DNA from: Amphibalanus amphitrite | Lineage: Eukaryota > Arthropoda > Thecostraca > Balanomorpha > Balanidae | NCBI RefSeq assembly: GCF_019059575.1 | Contig: NW_024881677.1 | Location: forward strand, 558,001-622,000 | Length of the DNA stretch: 64,000 nt | Reading direction: 5' to 3' | Part shown: positions 1-15,273 of the stretch, piece after piece | Layout: each line of letters starts with the position of its first letter | Numbering within the stretch: the first letter of the stretch is position 1 | Program-made: the position numbers and the translations under genes | The notes under the pieces: generated by a model | Told to the model about the DNA's origin: nothing | Database searches by the model: none | The model's input: the letters and a program-made list of their open reading frames with translations, nothing else

Positions 1-467
1 CGCCTGCCGATGACTTAGATAACTGACGAATGCATATTCACCGCACTTTCCTTTCTTTTGACCCGTGGTTTCTTGGCAGAGCAGCTCGTGTCGCGTCTCT
101 GCAAGTATGTTGTCGCTACCGTGGCCGTCTGCTCGGCCGTGCTCTGTTGATCCCGCGGTGTCACCCTGTTTGGATAGCTAATTGATACCCGACCGTGACG
201 AGGAGCGATCGCTGCTAATGTAATACCGTTTTCCCGTCTATTTTCACTGCGCACATGACGAGCGGTGGCGAGCTGCGGTAAATGCTCAGAAAAGGGCCGA
301 GACTTGAATGGAGTCAAATAATTCGTAACAAACGATGCATTCTATTACAAACAACACGCAATGTCATAGCCTACTCTATGTATGTACAGAAGTCTATCAA
401 TGTGCATAGCAGCCGATCTTTTCACCCGAGGCACTCCTCTGAGTAATATTATTTCTTGTCGCCGCAG
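1..467. other. Intron upstream of the first visible Grd exon
   Basis: It contains no exon I can support and ends in the acceptor GCCGCAG at 467. Confidence 0.6.
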
Positions 468-3400
468 GTACCGGTTTCTGTCCTCTGAGCTGAACGGCAC
501 CGAGCCGTCCGAGGCGACCTCCGGCAGGATCCAGAGGCGACACGCCAACCTCGCGCTCAGCGAGAACATCTCGGCGGTGCTGGAGAACCTGCTGAAGAAC
601 TACGACAGCACCCAGCGGCCCGCCAGCGGTCTCGGTGGGTTGACGCAGTTGGGAAGCCGAGTGTGAAAATTTCAGAGTGGTGTTCGTACTTTGGTTGTTT
701 TCTTTTATCGTGAATGGATCATGATCATATGCAAATCGACATCTGAACATATTTGTAATAGCATTTAAATCAAAACAGCTTGTCATTCTAGTTAAGTGAA
801 AAGTTTTAGTGAATCCGTGACAATTCCCGTGTGAAGATGAGCTCCGGGCCGAGAGCCGACAGCCAAACTCTGTTAAAAGTCCCTGGTACACAGGCCAATT
901 TTATACGACCGTGGGCAGGCTTCTATCTGTCGAAGCAGCTGACCACCTGTTGCAAAACTGCTTTCAGACAGCAGTGAGAGCCCAACGACACCGTGAAATG
1001 GCCATATGAAGAATGAAGATGAAACTTTTCTTCTTGCCTGTGGCAATTAATGGAACCTTGATCCCAATTCAGATTATTCCTATCAACGGTATAAACGGAA
1101 GCACCGATGGGAAAAGAGAGATAAAGAGATCTCTATTGGCAGACAATGTACTGTCGTGCGGTCTGGCAGGGACAATGCATGCCCATCGATATCGTTTCCA
1201 GTTTCTGTCTATGGCTTTCGGATACAATATCCGTAATGGACCCTAGTATTCTTATAGTCATGGATCCTCTAGATTGATGTCAACAAAAACTTAAAACCGA
1301 TGACAACGAAGTTTTTTTTTCTTGACCGAATGCAGCCTGCCGTGAAATGCGGTTGGAATAAATTTCTTTAGATGTTCTATTTGTATGTATGTATGTATGT
1401 ATGTATGTATGTATGTATGTATGTATGTATGTATGTATGTATGTATTGACGATCAAGAGCAATCCACAATCGGCGTGGCGATTACACTCCGAGTCCGAGC
1501 TGGTTGAAGATAACACAAGAAATACCTACACAAGAAAACGCACACACTTACGGATACGAAATACACAACGCGAACGCCGAACACGCACATACTTGGTGTA
1601 ACCCGCACGAAGCCGCGTTCATAACTATACACACAGACTCGCATTATTTGCATTTCAGACCACAGGCGGGTATTGCCCAGGCGTCGTGCAGCTGAAGGCT
1701 GCACTCCTAAGGCTGGCCAATTGAATCCAGACTCCTCCCGTGCCTGAACTATTAGTGTGTGCCATCAAAGTGCACCGCTGCTCTTTTCTCATTGGTATGG
1801 ATCGGATCTAGAGGCGGATCAATAGGGGAAATGAGCGGATTTCGGCAATCCATGAGGACCTATCTCCGGTCGGCCGCCCTACCATAAATCTGCCGCTGAC
1901 CTGCGGCCGGAGGGGGTCAGTGGAGGGTGGCAGGGGGGGGGCCGAGGTCAGGCGGCGGCGGCGCACAACACCCTGCTCCATCACTGCCGTCTCCCGGCAT
2001 CGCGTCACGGCGTCACCCAATCGCCATATCACCGGACGGACCAGCGCGGCGGAAACTCCGGCACGTCGACAGACGTCAGCTAGCGAGTGCAGCCGAGAGA
2101 CTGAGACCGGGGAACTCGAGGGACAGGACTCTCGAGCACGTTCGTCCAGTGAATGGTCATTTCTGACCACTTGCATCATTATGACTTCTGCACAGTGGAA
2201 TGAAAAGCTGGACGGTGAGTTTCTGGACCATAAGCGAGCTATATTATATGTAGAAGTATATAATGCTTCCGTCTGGGAAGCATTAGGCGCATATCTCTGA
2301 TGTGCTTGCTGCCACGGCGCTTCATGATAAATTGCCTAGATAATTAATTGATAGGCTACACTCCGGAGCATTAGTAAACAAGAAACCGGCGGAGAGGCAC
2401 CACCCATCCCCGCTGGTGAAGATGAGGTCGCACGGGGGCGATACTGTAATCGAGTATCGACCCTCGGCGGGATGCTGCTCCTCAGACGGAGGCGACGGCA
2501 TCTCCCGGCGGCGACCTAGAGAAGATGACGTATCACCGGGGAGAGGAAGGGGGAGGGTGTCGGACGGCAGCTCAGTCTCCCATCTCCGTTCCACATACAC
2601 AGGTGGCGTGGCTCCAGCAACAGGTCGGCTGCTCCAGTAAGTTTAGCTACGATTCCAATCGGCCATCGTTTTGTCCCGGCCGTGTCAAACGTCTTGTGAG
2701 CAACTGGACACCATCTTCTGTCTAATTACTATTGATTTACAGGCTCCACTATACCCAAAAGTGTACCTATAATACCCCTGAAGCGTTTCTACCGCCATCC
2801 CAGACGCCCCTACCTCCGCTCTAGGCGCCGACACAGCCGCTGGTCCAAGTCTGCCCTATGATGGATGAAACTGCATTCAATCAGCAGCCTGGGTCGCGGC
2901 AAAGTTGGACGCTTGGACGTGTTAATATCCTGCATTCGTTTGTGGTCAATCGGCCGGAAGACAAGCTGGCATGTAATCGCAGCTTTCGGGAATGGTGTCA
3001 TATGTCACGATTGAATTAATTCATAGTTTTACTGGCTGGCAAAGTTTGCCTATATAGATTCGAAGGTTTTGCTAAGCGTCCTGAAATAATTCTTTGACAC
3101 TTTCTCTGAGCCATCCACGCAGTCGCCACATAAAGAGAGCCTTTCAGCGTGTCGCGGTTCTGCGTCCAGAAGTCGTTATACGTCTCATCGAGCCGTCTGA
3201 GCGTTTGCTCGTTCGCCCGGTATGAGTCAGTGAAGCGCAACTGTCGGACGAAGCCTAGGGGTAGGCCGGAGAGCCATCTGCTCCTGTTTGCCACTGTTGT
3301 CCACTCCCTCCTGTTAACAGAGCGATCCGGGACCGGTCGACGCAGGGTTTCAGCGGCCGTCGGGCTGATTCAATAACTGAGCGGCTTGTGTGGTCAGCAG

Positions 3401-6400
3401 CCGGACAATGAATTTAGAATTTAGCTCGTTAACCAAGAAGACTGAAAGATTTCCGCATCTACCCTAATCTTAAACAATATTATGTAGGTATGATTAATTA
3501 AATAAATTACTTATAAAAATCATGAAAGGAGCAGTCTTATTTTCTTAGTCGTGATTTTCGCTCATTTTAGTATAGCTACTCTTATTTCTCCCTTTCTTGA
3601 CTTCTATGCAAAGCTGCTTATTAATATTGTCCGCAGCTTGACAGCTTTGACTTAGCCTGAATAGGAGCCATCTGCATACTGGCTGTCACCGTTTAATATC
3701 AGCAGCAAGGGCTGCTAGCGTTATGAGTGGCATCTTGCTGCTATTCGCCGAGAGGGTCATTCTCCACTCCAACATTACTGCAGCATCCAAAATCATCAAG
3801 CATACGTTTTCTCAAACCTGTTTTATTTTAGAAGACGTCGAAATATGTATTATGTGTGTACTGGGTTATTAGAGTAAGCATGAAAGTTGTGAAGCATACT
3901 AATCCGAGGAATCCCTTAGACACTGATCAATAGCCAAAAATTCCGTTTTTTTCCTAGTCTTTGTGCCTCTGCCTTCCTTCTTCCTCTTCACATCTCCATG
4001 GTTTGATCTTTCATCAATTCAGTCTTCGTCTCCATGTGCTCAACGTTGTCCTGTCGTCTTTGTCTCTATATGAGTGATGGTCGTTGCTCTCTGCTATTTG
4101 TGCCTTCGGTTTCAGTTTCAGTCTTCTCGTATTTGTCTTTATCTCTCTGCCCTTATCTCCCTATTTCTACCTCCCCGTTTCAGTGTTCGTATCCGTCTCC
4201 GTCTCCATCTTTTCGTCTGTGCCTTCTCATCGCCGTAATGACGCTTCGTCTGCTCGACTCTTTCTCCGTTTATGTCCCTGTCTCCCCGTCATCGCCTCTT
4301 AATTTCCAAGTCTCCCCGCCTGGCGTCTCCGTCTCCTCGTCCCGTCTATCCGTTGTTATGTCTCCTGCTTCGTCTACCTGTCTGTTCCTTCTTCTCGTCC
4401 CCGTCTTTGTCTCTCCGTCTCTTTTACCCCATCTCAGTGTATCCATCTCTGCCTCCTCGTAACCATCTGTCCGTTTTTCTCTCTTCTCCGGCTCTCGTCT
4501 CCGTCTCTCGTCTCTCGTCTCCGTCTCCCGTCTCCATCTCCGCGTCTCCGTCTCCGCGTCTCCGTCTCCCGTCTCCGTCTCCGCGTCTCCGTCTCCCGTC
4601 TCCGTCTCCGCGTCTCCGTCTCCCGTCTCCGTCTCCGCGTCTCCGTCTGCTCATCTCTGACCCCGGTGGACGGCCTGCTCACCCGCCGCCAGAAACGTAA
4701 ACGAGGCGTGAAGCGGCACCGATGGTCACGACACGACTACCTAATGAACGCCCGCCACCGCCCCCGCCCCCGCCCCCGCCCCCGCCGGCTCCCGGTGCTG
4801 CCTGACCGTATTATCAGCAATCTGTCGCGCCGCGGCGCCCGCCGATCGGCCGTCTGTGCTGCGTCTGTGCTTGATCTGCGGTCCGCCATTGACTTGCAGC
4901 GCACGTAGGGTCTGAATAAAATTGCAGGCACGGATTGTGATCGCTGATGCGGTGGACTATTAAGGTGTTCGTTTCATAACAGTAACGCAGCTGTTGTAAA
5001 TGTTAAGCATATCAAATTCACCGAGTCTCGACAAAAAAAAAATGTAGCTATGCACATATTCAAGACCTAGCCATTGGCTAATCTGCCAACGACATGACAA
5101 TAATTATTACTTTTATTTTTCTCTTTCTTTTCTCCATTTGTCCACTGTTGACACGACAACACGAACCTGTACCGACCCGTGATAGTATAATTACCTAGCA
5201 AAGAGCAGCGGCACGACATACGAGTATGACATCGTGATGGATTAGCATACATCACGGTGGGAAAACATTATATAGCTCACAATTACAATGAGCTGATGGC
5301 ATCCATGCATATGCAAAATTGTCACTCCTTCATCAACAAAAGATGCATGTTGATGTCGGCGCCCGGCGGGATTCGAGCCAGTCGAGCCGTACGGGACAGT
5401 ATACACTGCCAGGGGCGCGCCTAGTGCGACATCTATGAGCGGGAGCGTGAATCGAAGGGATAAGCGCCACGGTTTTCCGTCGTGTAAGCTCTGTCGAAAC
5501 GAAAGTGTTCATGCAATAACAATGAATAAGATCCCGAACCAATAAAAAAGTCATCTGAATTATGCAGGCAGTACGAGCCGAGGAAAGAAAAAGATATTTA
5601 AGTTCCATTAAGACACGTTAATTGCGTTGCGCGCTAAAGCCTTGCGCGCTTTGAAAGTCTTACGCGTAACCGAATATACATTTCAAGGCACCAGTCTATA
5701 CAAGGGCGTAAATAATCCTTTCAGAGCATCTTCTATTCTCCGAGCATCCCTGAGGGCCGCATATCTCACAATGCACAGACAGGGCCGGCTGCCCCGCGGT
5801 TCCCCGGCAGCCCCAGGGCACAAGAGGAGCCACTCTCGGGGGACAGAGAAAAGGAGGAGATACAGAGAAAGAGGGGGACACAGAGGAGGGCGGTCGTCCA
5901 TTCAGCCTCCACAGAAACTGCAGGGACCGCGGGGGTGACCCGTGCGGGCGGGGGGGGGGGCTCGCTCCCCGCCGATGGCAGAACACACACAATCGATGTT
6001 GAACGATCGGTGGGACGATTACCGCCTGGTGAATGACTGGCCCCGACCCGCCAGCACGTCTCACAGCGGAACACCGGCACATCAGACTGATTTCGGTGCC
6101 ATGTGATCTGTGGGAGTGTTCCAGACTCGGCGCCAGCCTGATGGAGCGGAATGTTGCCGCCCCGGGGGTGGCGTGGGTTTGTTTGTGCATTTGTGTGCAA
6201 TGTGCATGTTTGTGTGTGTGTTCTTTATCTAAAGAATATGTATAATCAATGTCGTGTATTATTCCTACATCTTTCCTCGCGACTGTAAACTCACAGCGAC
6301 GGAACGCATTAGTCTACACACAGAAAAATATTGACACCGTTAGCGGTGTAATTGCACAGTACATATCTGAGCACTTGAGGAAAGTTAATTTAGTCCCTTC

Positions 6401-9400
6401 CCCGCTTAAATTACTCGCGCTTCCAAATGAACACCAGGAAGAAGGTAATAGAACACTGTTAGGAGGGTTGGGTGTTTTACTACATGTAGCAAAACACCCA
6501 ACCCTCCTAACAGTGTTCTATTACCTTCTTCCTGGTGTTCATTTGGAAGCGCGAGTAATTTAAGCGGGGAAGGGACTAAATTAACTTTCCTCAAGTGCTC
6601 AGATATGTACTGTGCAATTACACCGCTAACGGTGTTAATATTTTTCTGTGTGTACCAAAAGTTAGTCAGCTATCAAGTACAATATGTCAGGAACCAGTCA
6701 CCACGGATTTGTTTCTTTTCAGGCCCAACACGCGTCCAGACCAACATCCTGATTCGGAGCATGGGGCCAATCTCGGAGCTGGATATGGTGAGACTGTTGA
6801 CGACCCGTTCCCAACAAGTCTGATATTCCTGCAAGAATATAGCAACTGAATCCAGCTAACATGACATCTAACGCGACCAACTCCTCTGCTAACAAAATCT
6901 CAGCCTGTTGATGTCCGGGCTGATGATGGCATATCTTTAGTCTGATATCACTGGTCCATAGGACCATCTGAGACCATTGGTCCCGCTGCAATTACGGACC
7001 ATCTGCCCCATCGATGGATGCGCCGACGTTAGTAATCCGGCGAGGCCGCTGGCTCAGCGCGGCTGGGGTGGTTGAAACCATGGGGCGAATGAAAAGGTCT
7101 GATTGGAAGGGCGCTTAGTGGCATTTCTGGTATGAATCAGGAGGATTCCTTGAAATCATTCAGGAGCAAAAAAAAAAAGAATACCTTTGTTGCCCATTAT
7201 CGATCGTTTGCATTACTGCTGTAACAGTTTTATCAGTTGATTTCCTTTTTGCTGTCCGACTGAATCAAAATATGCTCGTATAAACGTTCAAATTTCGTTC
7301 CCGTTATCTATTTTCTCTGCCGTCGTCAGGAGTACTCGATGGACTGCTACTTTCGGCAAATGTGGCGCGACCAGCGGCTGACATTCAACAGCTCCATCGA
7401 CCAGCTCAGTCTCAGCATCAAAATGCTCGAGGGCATCTGGAAACCGGACACCTACTTCCTGAACGGTCGCGGCAGCTATGTGCACACGATCACACGACCC
7501 AACAAACTCATTCGGCTCAGCAGCAACGGCGTCATACTCTACTCGATGCGGTGAGAGCTCGCTTACCCGTGCTTGGCTCTTTAGATTCTCCTTTATCAGC
7601 CATTGTTGTTTTGTTTAGGGCCTCTGCGGGACTCATCAAAGAGCGGACGTTTTAATCGCTCATCGGAAGCCTTTCTTTGTCGAGGTTTTGTATCCTTTGG
7701 TCGGTTGGCGCTTGACCGAGCTTATCGATGTCGTTTTTTGCTGCTGAGCTAGTCAAAAGCCGCTTAGTAGTTCGGCGTCAGCACTAAATGAAACTATTTT
7801 GGCCTGGGTGCAGGAAATGCCAGCGATTGATCTTTGGTCTTTTATAAAAACACAACCTGTTTTGTAGTAGGACTCATACACTTCGTTCTGGTAAAAGGAT
7901 TACTGGAAGCAGCTTGCGATTTGTTAGCGAGATGTTGCTGTTGTTGCAATGACTCGTGAAGGCGGTAGCACCCATCATTTCCTGTATCGATCATTGACCT
8001 CTCAGTGACCTTAATGTGGATGTTTCAGACTGACCATTAAGGCCAAGTGCCCGATGCTGCTGCAACATTTCCCCATGGATAAGCAGACCTGCCCTCTCGT
8101 GATAGGAAGCTGTAAGTTTGACGGAAACAAATAAGTCTGTAAGTTTGGACTTCTGATAATGCAATTAACTCTGTATGTCGTAGTAAGTGAAGTGGGTATC
8201 AATATTAGCGTTAAATTGTCCTGCAATATGTTATCCGTAAGGTACACGCATTTCAATCCCATGCAGTCTATTTACTGATGAACATAGGAATTTGATTATT
8301 GGTCCCAATTTTTCAGATACTTAGCCCTACTCGTATGCTAAAATCCTTTTCCAAGTAAAACAATTGATCTCAATATCGCGATTGACATGCATTCAGGCAT
8401 GCACCATATCGTTTTGTTTCAGACGCGTACACCAGTCACGATGTGATCTACGAATGGGACCACGAGAACGTGCGGCTGGCCCGCGGCATCTACCTGTCCC
8501 AGTTCGACCTCATCTCGTACCCGTTCCGGAATGCCACCGTACAGAGGAAGGGTGTGTAGTGTGTATACTGTATAGTGTAGCGCAGTACCCCAAACTACAG
8601 CTTTAAAAAATGCTTGCAAGCATAAACTGCAATAAATGATCCCGGAAATGTGATTGAAAGGTATCAACGAGTTCGTTCCCAGTCAAAATAAAAGGAGTAG
8701 GCACTGTAGCTGATAGGTTATTGCCCTCCAAACAAGAGTCAGACAAGAGTCCAGACAATAAGTGATGAGGAAGTTTATAACTAGTTATCTAGGATTTTGT
8801 TTTGCATATAAAATTATTCTAGCTCACATGTTTGTGATATAAGCAGCACTCAATAAAAATGTCGATTCTATACTTCCGGAATGATCACACTATAACGCTC
8901 ACCGCCTGTTTGCCACAGGAAGTCGCCACAAGGAGGAATATTCCATCCTCCAAGTCAACTTCAACCTGCAGCGGCACACGGGCTACTTCATGATCAACGT
9001 GTACCTGCCGTGTACTCTGATCGTGGTGCTGTCCTGGGTGTCCTTCTGGATCAACCGTGAGGCGACCGCTGACCGGGTTAGCTTAGGTGGGTCAAAACAC
9101 CCGAAAAGTAACTTGTTAATTAGCGATTGTAGTTATTAGTGATTGAGCAAATGTGGTAGCTGTTGGGTCGCTCTTTTTTTTAGAATATTTTTGGTGCCCG
9201 ACCCGGGCTTTTTTTATCGTTGGTAGCACACATTCATACTGGGTTAGTACACTATATACAAGGCAGTGGTACGAATCGTTTTCGGCACCCGCTACGCGGG
9301 ACAGCCTTGACCGCACGCTTCCTGTCACGCACCCCAGGTGGCACCGCACTGGTGCGCACGCTGGGGCTATCCCGATTTCTCGGGCCCGGCAGGTCAGAGG

Positions 9401-12400
9401 GCTGCTCCGGGACATGAAGCGAGGCCGTGCCCTCGGGACATGTCACCGGACCGAAGGATCTGTTTAAAGGCGGATCAGGCCCGTGTACCTGCGGCCGGGG
9501 GCGCTGGCTGGCACAGCGTTAATCCCCACGACCGAGCGAACACTCCCCAGTTACTGCCATCTCCTGGGTAGGAGCCGGCCGAGGAAAACGCTGCCAGAGG
9601 TCAGCTTTTATCCAAGGACCTCCCACCCCAAACGTGAACGCACTTGCCAACTGCGCCACAAGGGTGGTAGCTGTTGGGTCGCTCGTCATCCGTGGTATTA
9701 TAATTAGCAAGAACATTGGGATGTCGATGCTTCTGGGAACCCGTGCATTTTAAGTACATGACGGAGAAGCTCCTTTTAATGCATCCAGCTATGCTTTTTC
9801 GGTCAATACTGTAGAGAGTGAAGCCTGTAAGTCTAACGTAGCAAGGGGTCATAACAGTTAAACACCAAACGCGATGGCCCACAACCTTCCAGAATGGCAT
9901 TCTCACGCTGTTTCAACATCTCCGCTTTATTTGTCCTCTGCAAACTCGGGACGTTATGTGTTTCTGAACAAACACAGCTCGAATATCCCAATTTAGGCCT
10001 TCTGCCCAATGCCACAATGTCTTGGTCGTTCGGTCCGAATGTAAAAAAACTCAAATAGAACAAAAGATGTTTCTATTGTCAGTTATTGAAAGGAACAAAA
10101 CGTTAATGCTGAGTGACCATTATATATCAGCAATTCAGCGTATATCAGTGCAGTTAATAAGGAATGGATAACATGAATCATGAATCATGATTTATGTTAT
10201 CTATGGCCTATGCACAAGTAAATCTACAAGCAATTGACACATAAACACAAGATTACTTTACTACTCAGGTTGGTTCACTAGGGAAAAAACACATGACACA
10301 TGAGAGGTCTTCGCGAAACAGAGCTTGAAAACCGTAATGTGTAAGCGCTGTTCTCTCGGAGGAATTTCCAGAGTAGCCTTTCCGTTATGCATATCATCTT
10401 TCCCAGTACCCACTACACAGCTCCGACTAGTAAAAGCACATGAAAGCATACAAAGAAGAGCTATGACGCTCTGATTGATGCTACCAGTAACTAATGACGC
10501 TTGTTTTTGGTTCCATCAGGGATAACTGCTGTGCTGACGCTCTCCACAATAAGCATAGACTCGCGCATCTCGCTGCCCAAGGTCTCCTACGCCACTGCCA
10601 TGGACTGGTTTCTCTTCGCCAGCTTCGCGTTCGTCATCGCCACGCTGCTAGAGTTCGCCGGAGTCCACTTCTTCACCAAGGTGGGCGAAAGTGTGGCACG
10701 TGATAGGCTCAGGCTATTGTGCACTCTGCAGAACAATCAACTATCGACTCGCATGCTGTTAGTGAATAGTTACAGCTCTCAGCTCGTGCAAAAGCAAATA
10801 AGCTTGTAAGTCGTTTACACATCAACTTAAAACCAATCTGGAGAAAAACGAAATGTAGCGGACCTAAATGCCTGGGTGGCTACATGAAACTGGGGCGTTC
10901 CCCGATTGACGCAAAATATCATTCGTTTGATAAAATATCAGCCTGCTCTTGTGAACGAAATGATTTCGATGGCTCGCAGCTTTGATGGTCTGATTCTTGA
11001 GTACTGATACGAATTCTAGGAACTTATTTGTCGCGTTATAATGTCTTTGTCATGCAGTGTCAATGCAGCGTCAATCTGGCCAGAATGGTCAAGTGCCTAA
11101 ATCAGAGTCTGGGTTATCGGAAAGCGTCTGGAAATATACGGCTCTGAAGTTTGCCAGAGTGGTCTTCCCCGATTTGTCTCCAATGGTTGAAGCTAGTACC
11201 TATTAGTATTACTATTAGTGAATACTAATAGGTATTACTATTAGTATTCACTATTAGGTATTACTATTAGTGAATCAGCGAATCAGACAGCACACTAACC
11301 ACGCAATCTGTGGATTCATTTTCCGTTGTCGGTATATGGCTAGAGCTGGATATATATGCATTCATTATTGAGCTTTGGATCATCATGCAAGAAGCAATTA
11401 ATTATGTATATACAGCAGATGTTTGGTCACGCCACTAGGCTACATTTTTTTTATTTATTTATCATTGAATGTTGCAGCAAACCCCGGTGTCATCGCTTGG
11501 GTTTATCATATACGAGCCTCTGTGGTTGACAAATTTATCTCGCCCGATATGTTCCCTGCTGGAAAAACGGCATATTGGTATTTCCAGAACGACACAATTT
11601 CTCTCGGAAAACGGCAAGTTGTGGTTTTTTGCTTGGTGTTTTCGTCGGCACCGGTGATTCCAATAGCTGCCTGTCCAAGTGACTCATAACGCACCTTTAT
11701 TACCGACGTTAGGCAGAAAACGGGGATGATCCGAGCTGAACGGTGATGTCACAAAACACATGTTGCGGAGACAATGGCATTAGCCAAGACGGATGAGGGT
11801 GAAATGCTTATTGGTTGCAAAGAACGTCAAAGCTGTAAAAAAATTCCTGCTCTTTATTGTTCGCAAGGCCGCAAGTTTAAGATTGTTGTTTGCGAATTTC
11901 AACTGTAATTGATGGCGATGATTTATAAAAACTAAGCCGAAACCGGTTGTTATAACACCGCGCCCGACCCTTGCTGTATATCTGGACAGGTGGGCAGTGG
12001 CGAGTTTCCAGTGCTGGACGAATCCAACACCGAGCAGGAGCGGAGGTCCCAGGAGGAGGAGGAGGAGGACGAGTGGGAGGACGAGGAGCTCCTGGAGGAG
12101 GAGCTCTCGCCGGAGCAGGAGCAGGAGCTCCGACCAGGAGACGTCTGGAGACACCGGACGGGCACCTACATCGGCTCCAGAGAAATCCATCAGGTGCTTA
12201 TATAGTATCATTTAGTTTTTGTGTGTCTTCTTTTCTATTTTCGTCCATTCTTTCATTTCATATTTACAGTCGTATGAGCGATGTTGTCAGTTATCCTAAC
12301 CATAAATACGAGCGTTTCTTGGTCAGCTTCCAATTTAACGCTTATGGTTATCCTTTATAAATGTTTTATCATAAATCATGAAGCGTTATCTCATGAAGCC

Positions 12401-15000
12401 ACTGGCATATCCAGATTATAGTGTAATTCATGGGTTCTAGAAATGAAATTTGGGGTTGTAAGTATGCCGCTTTTATCGTTCTGTTAATATGATTGGATTA
12501 TTGGTTTTGTGGGCCTTTTCGACAGCCATGCCACCCATGTTTGTCGAAAACAATTAAGGACAGTAATTTTGCGTGCTGCGCAAGTGGATAATAATTCCCA
12601 CAGTGCAGCTCCAGTTTCTGTTATTGCAGAGGCACATGTGGTCTGAATGGCTTGGCCACAACCACATGAGATGGAACACTGCTATTAAAATAGGATGGTG
12701 CACACAATCAAAATGTGTACAAAATGTCGTATGATATGAACTTATTGTTTAGGCTCGGCACCTCTTTACATTTAAAGCGAGTGTTGTTTGCGAACAAATG
12801 TTCGGAAGATGCTGATGCTGGTTCATGCCATTTGCGGTCTAATTTTCATAGTTGCGCTATCGTCATTAGCCTTTTGAGGAAAATGTCATCAATATGCTTT
12901 TTATGCACCTGTTCCATCCCAAAATGAAAAATGAATCAGATCTTCAGTTAAGGTAGGTATATGCATAATTGATCATCGTGCGGGTTTTGAAATTCAAACA
13001 CCGCGTTTTCAGACAAAGCTTCGTCCATTTTCCGACAGCCATTATTGAAAAAGTGATGCAAAGTAAGTTTGACATAAAATGCATAACATTTTTAGTTGAT
13101 GGGATTTGACGCAGCTTTCAAACGTCCTCTGATCCCTCAGAGTGACACGAGGTAGGTACTGGTAAAATATACCTACTTACAGAATTGTTGTGTTGTACAG
13201 AATTGTAGAATTGTTAAGTCGAACAAGCTTGCTAAAAAAGCCTATGTGCTCTCCTCATATATGATTACGTCTACAATTACATACCACTCCTTGATGCAAA
13301 TTCCTATGGATGACTCGTCGTTGGCTGAGGCGGTGCGCGGGCGCCGAGACACCGCCCTCTGCAGTCCGCTAGTTTCCTTTGTCGCCGCCCGATGTCACTG
13401 GTGTTCCACTGAGCCAGCTTAGAGGAGCCCTGTGTGTGGGGGCCGGGCGAAATAGAATGGAGAGAATGCAAATGCACTGCTGCAGTCTGACACGGGATAT
13501 GTTCCGCTCCGCTGCCGCTCCCCACACCGGCAGGGACTGACAGCCCCGTACCCCGTAATAAGCCGAGCTCTGCTGACGGGGAGTGACAGGCCCCGTACGT
13601 GCAGCTCATCCCTTCATCAGGCTTTGTGATGGCTGCAGACAGCATGTGTAGGGAGCAGTACGGACGGATGGAGCCGAGATTCAGGCAAGGGTTAGACACC
13701 TCACCCGTTGTATTATTCATGCCGTGATTCTGCAGGCAAACGAAACATTATTGGAAAGTATTTACAAGTTATTCTCTCACGAAGCCATGACCTACTGATG
13801 CGTTACCTATTGATGTACCTATGTAAGTGTGTGCTCTCAACATACATCGATAACTTGAACTGGTGCTTTCATTTTTGTTCCGTTCAGAGTTTATGCTTTC
13901 CGCGAGATATGCATTCACTCGCCATTTCATTCATTGATTCGCTGGCTCAGTTATTTAGGCGAGTTAAATGCTAACATTCACTTTTTTTTCAACTGGCGCT
14001 CCTAAGTAAAAGATGATTGTTTTCAGTTTTCTTTTCAGCTTTACACGCAGCTCGAGTCCTTTCCGAGGTCATTTTTGACAATCATCAAAAGTGGCGACTA
14101 GCGAGTATCTGATATGGTGCACAATCATCAAGTGTTCCCGAAATACTATACGACTGTCGCGACCAAATAAATGAGCAATAATACTCCCACGAGGCGGATA
14201 GAGCATCGATAAGCACATCTGAGTGCTACTGCACTATCGCGAAGATGAAATATTAGATAAATGCAGTACCCGTCATGGCAGGCTCAGGGCCATGAGCTTC
14301 CGAAGTCTATACATGAGCGCCAGAGTTGTCACGCTGCAACAATATAATCATGTGACGTCCTTGTCCTGGTAAAGAAGAAAAATGTCCCAGTAGAAAGGAG
14401 CATGATGCTAAAATTATTAAAATGGTGCGCCATAACGGTGAATGAAAATGGAGCAATCCATCAAGCAAAATCAAAATCAATCGATAACTATATTAGTATC
14501 GATACCTTTAGATTTATATAATTCCACCTGATATAGGTATACAAATGAATGCAAAAGTAACTTTGCAAATATATTAATATCTTTCGTTCACCATACACAT
14601 CCGTCGTAACACCATTAGCAAACCCTCTTTGCCTCAGCGGTTACGTCTAATCATCCTTGTTTCGCTAACTCATTATTACTTCAGTTGAACTGCAAGCGAA
14701 AACTTCTTTCCATCGATTCTCATTAGCCCTCACTGAAGGAAAACGATAATTTCCGTCATTCTCATTAGTTGTTAGTCTAGTACCTGGCTGTCGTGTTCCT
14801 CCCGCCCTCGCCAGGTTGGTAATCACTCACCAGGCGTCGGTCAGGATAAGAGGCGTGCCCCATCGCTCCTTACCTCTCCCTGCAGCCCCTCACCAGGCGT
14901 CGGTCTGCATCCCATCAGCGCAGCGCCACCAGCCAACACGCACTGATTGGGGTCGTGTTGTTCCTCCCACCTCTGTCCTCTTTGTCCGTGTGTCTGCGCC

Positions 15001-15033
<33 letters not shown>

Positions 15034-15180
15034 GTGACTGTCTTTGTGCTTGTGTGTGTTTGTCTGTCTGTATGTTGAATGCCGGTATGTTTGTCTGTTT
15101 GTCTCTCTGTCTGTCTATTGGACGGATACAAAGCTTATTTTGTCTACCTGTCTCTCCCTCCGTCTCTGTCTCTCTCTCCT

Positions 15181-15273
<93 letters not shown>

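Larger units (their letters stand above)
635..6722. other. 6-kb Grd intron
   Basis: Apart from the (ATGT)n, CT-rich minisatellite, C-run, SINE-like piece and 336-bp palindrome listed separately, I see no exon or RNA gene. Open frames at 1920-2300 and 2416-2725 show no family signature. Confidence 0.6.

Noticed and set aside
4034-4700. Overlapping Ser/Pro/Leu-rich and Arg-rich frames
   Set aside because: Pyrimidine-rich minisatellite with no family signature and no splice context.
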